Assembly (NCBI GenBank): GCA_946807835.1
Contig: OX327683.1
Span: 13,087,001 to 13,151,000, forward strand
Direction: 5' to 3'
DNA: 64,000 bases
Source: Ailanthus altissimus
Lineage: Eukaryota; Streptophyta; Magnoliopsida; Sapindales; Simaroubaceae
The notes under the pieces are model-generated. The model did no database searches. It was not told the origin of the DNA and worked only from the letters and a program-made list of their open reading frames with translations. This document shows positions 58,212 through 64,000 of the stretch, in pieces; the first letter of the stretch is position 1, and every line of letters starts with the position of its first letter. A program made the translations under genes and the position numbers.

Positions 58212-61200
58212 ATGGCCAAAGGTCGTAGATTTGTTCCAACAATTGAAGAACAACCAGCAGCTCAAGCTGATACACGAGACACTCTAATTGAAGAATTAAG
58301 ACAACAAATTCAGCAACTTCAACAACGTTTAGAACATTTTGAAGATCGAGGTAAAGCTGTGCAACATGAAGATCTCGATAATGGTTCTTCTAGCAATGAT
58401 GAAGGTAATACAAATCCTTTTCATCAAGCTAAATCTCATTCTTCTGGTGATAGTTCTCCCATACATCCAAATGTTATAAGAAATATGACATTTAGAAATG
58501 ATCGTCGAGATTTCCATGTAAAAGTTGAAATACCAGATTTTGAGGGTAGAATGCACCCAGATGAGTTTGTGGATTGGTTGAACACCATAGAAAGAATTTT
58601 TGATTATCAAGATGTTCCAGAAAATCAAAAGGTGAAAGTAGTTGCCATAAAACTTAAAAAGCATGCTTCTTTATGGTGGGAAAATCTGAGGAAACAAAGG
58701 ATACGGGAAGGTAGAAGTAAGATCGTGACCTGGGAGAAGATGAAACGAGAGCTTAAGAGGAAATATCTTCCGGACAACTATCGACAAGATATTTTTCTCA
58801 AACTACACAACTTTCGTCAAAAGGAGCTTTCTGTAGAAGACTACACTGCAGAATTCGATCATCTCATGCTGAAATGCGATATGGTTGAACAAGAAGAACA
58901 GACAATTGCACGTTATCTTGGGGGTTTAAGACCTGAGATTTCAAATATTGTGCAATTGCAACCATATTGGACTTATGGAGATGTTTGTAGACTTGCACTT
59001 AAGGTGGAGAATCAACAAAAGACAGCACGCAGCGGCAATTCTCGATTCTTGACACGAGAAGGTTTTTCTAACCGAGGGAATACTTCCAACTCTAAGTCTA
59101 TTCCTACTGCCAAACCTACTACAAGAACTTCTTCAAAGAATGATGGTGTCTATAACCAAAAGAAGCAAAACAATGCCTCCAACACCAATTCTCGCCAATG
59201 TTTCAAATGCCAAGGATATGGACATATTGCTTCTGAATGCCCAAATCGCAGGATTATGACACTTGTTGAAAAAGAAGACGAAGAAGAGATGGAGAACAAC
59301 CATACAGAGCCTGAGGAAGAGAATGATGATATAACTTATGAGGATGAAGGTGAAACTCTCATCCTTCGCAAAGTTTTAAGCGCTGCCTATGAAGAAGAAG
59401 AAGAAGATTGGTTGCGAAAAAATATCTTTCATACCAGGTGTACTTCTCATGGCAAGGTGTGTAATGTCATAATTGATGGGGGTAGTTTTGAAAATGTGGC
59501 TTCTGCACAAATGGTGGAAAGATTGGGCCTAAAAACAGTGATGCATCCTCAACCATACAAGCTTTCTTGGCTCAAAAAGGGAAATGAAATTAAGGTAAAT
59601 CAACGTTGCCTAGTATCTTTTTCTATTGGAAAAAACTATAAAGATGAAGTTTGGTGTGATGTTGTTCCAATGGATGCTTGTCATTTACTTCTTGGTCGTC
59701 CATGGCAATATGATAGAAAAATTATTCATGATGGCCATAAAAACACTTATTCCTTTGTCAAGGATGGTGTTAAAGTCATTTTGGGTCCTTCTAAGATGAT
59801 CAATGTTCCTAAGCCTTTTAAAGGGGAGGGAAATAATTTCTTGACTCTTTCTGAATGTAAGAGGGAATTTTTAAAGGTTGATGAAGCCTTTGCTCTTGTG
59901 GTGTTTGAAGAAAACAATGATAGTCCTGAGCCACCTTTTATAATGAAGAAGCTACTTCAAGAATTTCATGATGTAGTACCAGATGAGATACCACCAGGAT
60001 TGCCTCCCATGAGAGACATTCAACATGGCATTGATCTTATTCCAGGAGCTGTTCTACCAAACAAAGCAGCCTACAGAATGAGTCCTAAGGAGCATGCTGA
60101 ACTTCAAAGTCAAGTAAATGAGCTTTTGTCCAAAGGCTTAATTGAAGAAAGTAAGAGCCCTTGTGCTGTTCCTGCTCTCCTTGTGCCCAAGAAGGATGGT
60201 TCTTTTCGCATGTGTGTTGATAGTAGAGCTGTCAACAAAATTACCGTTGATTATCGCTTCCCAATTCCTCGACTTGATGATCTTCTTGATCAATTGTATG
60301 GAGCTTGTATTTTCTCCAAGATTGATCTACGAAGTGGATACCATCAAATAAGAATGAAACCAGGTGACGAATGGAAGACAGCATTTAAGACAAGAGATGG
60401 GCTTTATGAATGGAAGGTCATGCCTTTTGGACTTTCAAATGCTCCCAGTACTTTTATGCGTTTGATGAATCATGTTCTGAAGCACTACATTGGAAGATTC
60501 GTTGTTGTCTACTTTGATGACATTCTTGTGTATAGCAAAGATGAGGAACAACACTTGGATCATCTTCACCAAGTTTTCAACACTTTGAGGAAACAGAAGC
60601 TTTATGTCAACCTAAAGAAATGTGAGTTCTTCTCAGATTGCCTTATCTTTCTAGGCTATGTAGTTTCTAAAGATGGAATCAAAATGGATCCTAGTAAGGT
60701 GGAAGCTATTTTGAACTGGCCTATTCCTCAAACTCTTCATGATGTTCGAAGCTTTCATGGATTAGCTTCATTTTACCGGCGTTTCATTAAAGGATTTAGT
60801 TCAATCATGGCACCAATCACTGAATGTTTAAAGGGTGATCACTTCAAGTGGACAAATGAAGCACAAAGTAGTTTTGACATCATCAAAGCAAAGGTAACCC
60901 AAGCCCCTATTCTTGCATTACCAAATTTTGACAAAGTGTTCGAGGTTGAGTGTGATGCATCAAATGTGGGAATTGGCGCTGTCCTTAGTCAAGAAGGTAA
61001 ACCCATTGCTTTCTTCAGTGAAAAATTGAGTGACTCACGCAAGAAGTATTCTACTTATGATAAAGAGTTCTATGCTATTTGTCGAGCTCTAGATCATTGG
61101 AGTCATTATCTTCTTCCAAAACCTTTTGTTCTTTATTCTGATCATGAAGCACTTAAGTTCATAAATAGCCAGCATAAACTTAATAGACGTCATGCTCATT

Positions 61201-62633
61201 GGGTTGAATTCCTTCAATCCTTCAACTTCACTATTAAGCATAAATCTGGAGTTCAAAATGTAGTGGCTGATGCATTAAGTCGAAAATATTCCTTGCTGTC
61301 CTCTATGCAAGTGAAAGTTGTAGGCTTTGAGATTGTGAAGGAACTCTACAAAGATGATGCTTATTTTGGAAAAATCATAGAAGATTGCAAGCATGGCTCT
61401 TTTCAACAATTCTTGTTGCATGATGGGTATCTTTTTAAAGGCAACCGCTTGTGTATTCCTCAATGCTCTCTTCGAGAGTCTATTATCAAAGAATCTCATG
61501 ATGGTGGACTTGGCGGGCATTTTGGGAGAGACAAGACTTTGGCATTGATACAAGAAAAATTTTATTGGCCAAAGATGAAGATGAATATTCAGAGGTATGT
61601 GGATAGGTGTAAAATCTGTCATGTGGCTAAGAGTCATGGCCAAAATACTGGTTTATACACTCCACTTCCTGTTCCTACAACGCCTTGGGAAGATGTTAGC
61701 ATGGATTTTGTTGTGGGATTACCAAGAACTCAAAGAAATAAAGATTCTGTCATGGTGGTGGTGGATCGTTTTTCCAAAATGGCGCACTTCGTTCCTTGTA
61801 ACAAGACTCTTGATGCTTCCCATGTAGCTGACTTATATTTTCAAGAAATTGTGAAACTACATGGAATTCCTAAGACTATCGTCTCAGATCGTGATACTAA
61901 GTTCACGAGTCACTTTTGGCGCACTCTTTGGAGGAAGCTTGGAACTCAACTTAACTTCAGTTCTTCCTATCATCCTCAAACTGATGGACAAACGGAAGTC
62001 ACAAATCGCAGTTTGGGAAACCTTTTGAGGTGTTATGTTGGAAAGAACATTCGTCAGTGGGATCTTATTTTGGCTCAAGTTGAATTTGCTTACAATCGGA
62101 CAAAAGGCCAATCTACGGGTTATAGTCCGTTTGAAATTGTTTATGGTCAGAATCCCACAAGCCCATTGGATTTAGTCCCTTTTTCCATTACTCATCAATT
62201 TAGTGCAGATGCTGAAGAACGAGTGAAGAACATAAAAAAATTGCATGAAGAAGTTAGGAAGAAAATATTGAAGCAAAACGAGAAGTACCAAAATAGCGCC
62301 AATAAGCATCGCAAGAAAATGGAATTTCGAGAAGGAGATTTAGTTTGGGTTCATCTCAGAAAAGAAAGGTTCCCTCGTGGCAAGTTTGCTAAACTCAAAC
62401 CGAGAGCTGATGGACCATTTAAGGTGATAAAACGAATTGGGGAAAATGCATACAAAATTGAGCTTCCAGAATCTTATGGTGTTTCCAATGTATTCAATGT
62501 TGCTGATCTATCTTCTTATAAGGATGATAACGAAGTGGACTCGAGGTCGAGTCTTTTCCAACCAGGGGAGTTTGACACAGGAGTGTCTGATCACATGGAG
62601 CTAAAAATAGAACTAAATGAATTTCAATGGTAA
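58212..62633 (+). CDS. Element 3 gag-pol polyprotein, intact
   Basis: The single frame is 1473 codons from an ATG 28 bp after the primer site. Gag: an N-terminal glutamine-rich coiled-coil-like stretch (residues 20-50), then the Retrotrans_gag domain (about 100-270, Leu-Trp-Trp-Glu-Asn) and a CCHC knuckle (Cys-Phe-Lys-Cys...Glu-Cys, about 329-342). The protease follows (Ile-Ile-Asp-Gly-Gly-Ser, about 418). RT has Tyr-Phe-Asp-Asp at about 766, RNase H starts from about 905, and the integrase has its zinc motif (about 1095-1140), Asp-Asp-Glu core (about 1163, 1226, 1262) and Gly-Pro-Phe module at about 1400. Roughly the last 20 residues lie in the 3' LTR. No classic chromodomain is visible. All catalytic residues I can check are present, so activity is possible if transcribed. 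Confidence 0.96.
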   Translation: MAKGRRFVPTIEEQPAAQADTRDTLIEELRQQIQQLQQRLEHFEDRGKAVQHEDLDNGSSSNDEGNTNPFHQAKSHSSGDSSPIHPNVIRNMTFRNDRRDFHVKVEIPDFEGRMHPDEFVDWLNTIERIFDYQDVPENQKVKVVAIKLKKHASLWWENLRKQRIREGRSKIVTWEKMKRELKRKYLPDNYRQDIFLKLHNFRQKELSVEDYTAEFDHLMLKCDMVEQEEQTIARYLGGLRPEISNIVQLQPYWTYGDVCRLALKVENQQKTARSGNSRFLTREGFSNRGNTSNSKSIPTAKPTTRTSSKNDGVYNQKKQNNASNTNSRQCFKCQGYGHIASECPNRRIMTLVEKEDEEEMENNHTEPEEENDDITYEDEGETLILRKVLSAAYEEEEEDWLRKNIFHTRCTSHGKVCNVIIDGGSFENVASAQMVERLGLKTVMHPQPYKLSWLKKGNEIKVNQRCLVSFSIGKNYKDEVWCDVVPMDACHLLLGRPWQYDRKIIHDGHKNTYSFVKDGVKVILGPSKMINVPKPFKGEGNNFLTLSECKREFLKVDEAFALVVFEENNDSPEPPFIMKKLLQEFHDVVPDEIPPGLPPMRDIQHGIDLIPGAVLPNKAAYRMSPKEHAELQSQVNELLSKGLIEESKSPCAVPALLVPKKDGSFRMCVDSRAVNKITVDYRFPIPRLDDLLDQLYGACIFSKIDLRSGYHQIRMKPGDEWKTAFKTRDGLYEWKVMPFGLSNAPSTFMRLMNHVLKHYIGRFVVVYFDDILVYSKDEEQHLDHLHQVFNTLRKQKLYVNLKKCEFFSDCLIFLGYVVSKDGIKMDPSKVEAILNWPIPQTLHDVRSFHGLASFYRRFIKGFSSIMAPITECLKGDHFKWTNEAQSSFDIIKAKVTQAPILALPNFDKVFEVECDASNVGIGAVLSQEGKPIAFFSEKLSDSRKKYSTYDKEFYAICRALDHWSHYLLPKPFVLYSDHEALKFINSQHKLNRRHAHWVEFLQSFNFTIKHKSGVQNVVADALSRKYSLLSSMQVKVVGFEIVKELYKDDAYFGKIIEDCKHGSFQQFLLHDGYLFKGNRLCIPQCSLRESIIKESHDGGLGGHFGRDKTLALIQEKFYWPKMKMNIQRYVDRCKICHVAKSHGQNTGLYTPLPVPTTPWEDVSMDFVVGLPRTQRNKDSVMVVVDRFSKMAHFVPCNKTLDASHVADLYFQEIVKLHGIPKTIVSDRDTKFTSHFWRTLWRKLGTQLNFSSSYHPQTDGQTEVTNRSLGNLLRCYVGKNIRQWDLILAQVEFAYNRTKGQSTGYSPFEIVYGQNPTSPLDLVPFSITHQFSADAEERVKNIKKLHEEVRKKILKQNEKYQNSANKHRKKMEFREGDLVWVHLRKERFPRGKFAKLKPRADGPFKVIKRIGENAYKIELPESYGVSNVFNVADLSSYKDDNEVDSRSSLFQPGEFDTGVSDHMELKIELNEFQW

Positions 62634-63350
62634 ATTTGGAATTTATCTGGTACTGTTTCGGAAGGAATTTCTGGGTAATCTTCATACTACTAAAAAATTA
62701 TATGTGTCTAGTTCTAAATCCTTTTTATAGCACATGAATATAAGTTTTCTAGAGTAAGTTGAATCCTAATAACTAAAGGAAGGTCAGACAGTTATTAGGT
62801 GAGCCAAATCTTGACAACTTGCAAGAATTGAAGACTTTTGTCTCCATCCAAGACTTTATAGCATATTATGTTCGAATTTAATGCTTCATTTATTGTATTT
62901 GCTGTATTTGTAGACTTTTGGTGTAAGGGTAGTTGTAAGTCTTAATTGCTGTCTTTTGTAAACTCCCAACCACCAAGTTTTAATGTTGTAATGAGTGCTT
63001 TGCAGTAGCCCTCCCAAGAAATCTCTATAAATACCTAAGGATGAGAGGAGAAGGGCAGAGAGTGAATTTTAAATTACTTGTATGTGGAAGAGTTCTCTTA
63101 TGAGAGTTTCTACATTTAACTCTGTATCTCTTGGGTGGATTCCTTAGAGTGGTGAGTTTGAGAGTTCTGTATCTCTTGTAGGGTTCTTTGGGTGGTGAAT
63201 TATTCTGTATCCCATTGTAATTCTCTTGAGTGGTGAGCTCGTACCAATTTTACTTTATTCAGTGTTTGAGTTTATTTTAATTAAAGTGAGTGTTTGTTTT
63301 CATTCTTCCAATCTTGTGGTTCTTTTTTCTAAACACTTGAGCCGGCATCA
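62573..63350 (+). repeat. Element 3 3' LTR
   Basis: 778 bp, preceded by a purine-rich aaccaggggagtt tract (about 62560-62572). The pol stop codon is inside it at 62631-62633. TATA is at 63026-63033. Confidence 0.95.
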
Positions 63351-63518
63351 CCGCGTTCTTCTTGTGCAAATATAACCCCTAGTGTCTTGGCCCAACTAGC
63401 TTCAATAAGCCCTTGCAAAGCTTGACGCACCCTCTTAACTTTAGTCCTCGTGATTGGACCATCCTTAATGTGCAACGGATCATGATTGCTTCTATTGTTG
63501 CCACTTTGATTTTCATCA
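63351..63518 (-). repeat. Element 5 LTR, proximal part, with pol tail
   Basis: On the minus strand the LTR begins tgatgaaaatc at 63518, just after a purine tract (gggaggagaaa). It encodes Gly-Pro-Ile-Thr-Arg-Thr-Lys-Val-Lys from 63460, 58 bp into the LTR. Element 3 interrupts it at 63350. Confidence 0.8.
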
Positions 63519-64000
63519 TTTCTCCTCCCTTCAGAAAGATTTGTCCTCAAATATTCATCACCTATATTAAAAAGACAAAGATCAGAAATGTTAAAAGTAG
63601 CACTAACATTATACTCACCAAGAAAATCTAACTTATAAGCATTGTCATTGATCCTCTAAATGATTTGAAATGGACAATTTCCTCTGGGATACAACTTGAA
63701 ACGCCCTTGTGTAGGAAATATTTCCTTCCGCATATGCAACCATACCCAATCACCAGGCTCAAATACCACTTGTTTGCGCCCTCTATTAGCTTGCTTAGCA
63801 TGTTGCTCATTATGCTTCTCTATATGCTGCCTAACTTTCTCATGTAGTTGCCTTACAAATTCTGCATTTTGTTTACCATCTAGATTTGTCCTTTCCTCAA
63901 TTGGTAGTGGAAGTAAATCCAATGGTTTTAAAACCTTATACAACCTTGAATGATGAAAACCCAGTGGTACTATGCACACTCCTATTATAAGCAAACTCCA
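63519..64000 (-). pseudogene. Element 5 integrase C-terminus, partial at window edge
   Basis: The minus-strand frame entering at the window end shows Leu-Pro-Leu-Pro-Ile-Glu-Glu-Arg, the basic helix, Phe-Glu-Pro-Gly-Asp-Trp-Val-Trp, then Cys-Pro-Phe in place of the usual Gly-Pro-Phe. An in-frame stop (63656-63658) follows, with Asn-Asp-Asn-Ala-Tyr-Lys and Phe-Asn-Ile-Ser-Asp-Leu readable after it. This is the C-terminal domain of a gypsy integrase related to, but distinct from, elements 1-3. The rest of the element lies beyond the window. Confidence 0.85.

Larger units (their letters stand above)
57390..63350 (+). mobile_element. Element 3: young, apparently intact Ty3/gypsy element
   Basis: The 778-bp LTRs (57390-58167, 62573-63350) differ at one position that I can see (c in ttacagcac against t in the 3' LTR). 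The target duplication is ccgtg on the left and ccgcg on the right, one CpG-type change. Primer site, one uninterrupted gag-pol frame and a purine tract before the 3' LTR are all present. It is inserted in the LTR of element 5, which is on the other strand. Confidence 0.95.

Overview
This window looks like repeat-dominated nuclear DNA of a flowering plant. It is AT-rich, and I found no host protein-coding gene with exon structure and no structural RNA gene. What can be read is plant LTR retrotransposons (Ty3/gypsy and Ty1/copia) at several stages of decay, solo LTRs with target-site duplications, one decayed endogenous pararetrovirus, and pieces of plastid and mitochondrial DNA. The species cannot be fixed from this alone.

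Layout. 1-3.7 kb: unassigned DNA with a LINE reverse-transcriptase scrap and a 106-bp tandem duplication. 4.09-9.12 kb: a degenerate caulimovirid-like pararetrovirus. Its order (coat/zinc finger, RT-RNase H, promoter, primer site, movement protein) is circularly permuted. 10.1-20.7 kb: a minus-strand Ty1/copia wreck. It has internal DNA on both sides of one LTR and carries three nested insertions: the family-X LTR at 10.1-12.3 kb, the family-R solo LTR at 13.2-15.9 kb and the family-S solo LTR at 17.9-18.8 kb. 20.7-22.1 kb: an LTR fragment of the element-3 family split by a second S solo LTR. 22.4-23.6 kb: an inverted gypsy integrase plus LTR remnant. 23.6-29.9 kb: an old plus-strand gypsy element (element 4) split by an X solo LTR with a perfect target-site duplication.

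31.4-36.75 kb: element 1, a young gypsy element with near-identical 711-bp LTRs, TSD AGAAT and a 1274-codon open frame from which the central gag has been removed in frame. 36.8-39.0 kb: plastid DNA (rpl2, rpl23, ycf2 in plastid order). 39.3-44.05 kb: mitochondrial rps19-rps3-rpl16 remnants, with rps3 split by another X solo LTR. 45.5-51.65 kb: element 2, an older, stop-riddled relative of element 1 that still has the gag. 52.96-55.36 kb: a second R solo LTR, inverted relative to the first. 57.39-63.35 kb: element 3, a young gypsy element with one intact 1473-codon gag-pol frame. It sits inside the LTR of a minus-strand gypsy element (element 5) that runs off the window end.

Biology. The elements are copy-and-paste parasites: the LTR supplies the promoter, a tRNA-Met-type primer site starts minus-strand DNA, and gag-protease-RT-RNase H-integrase make and insert the cDNA. 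A recurring feature is that the pol reading frame runs into the 3' LTR. Several families encode a short Gly-Pro-x-x-Arg basic tail there, at almost the same offset from the LTR edge. Elements 1 and 3 are the most recent arrivals; the pararetrovirus, the organelle DNA, element 4 and the copia wreck are old.
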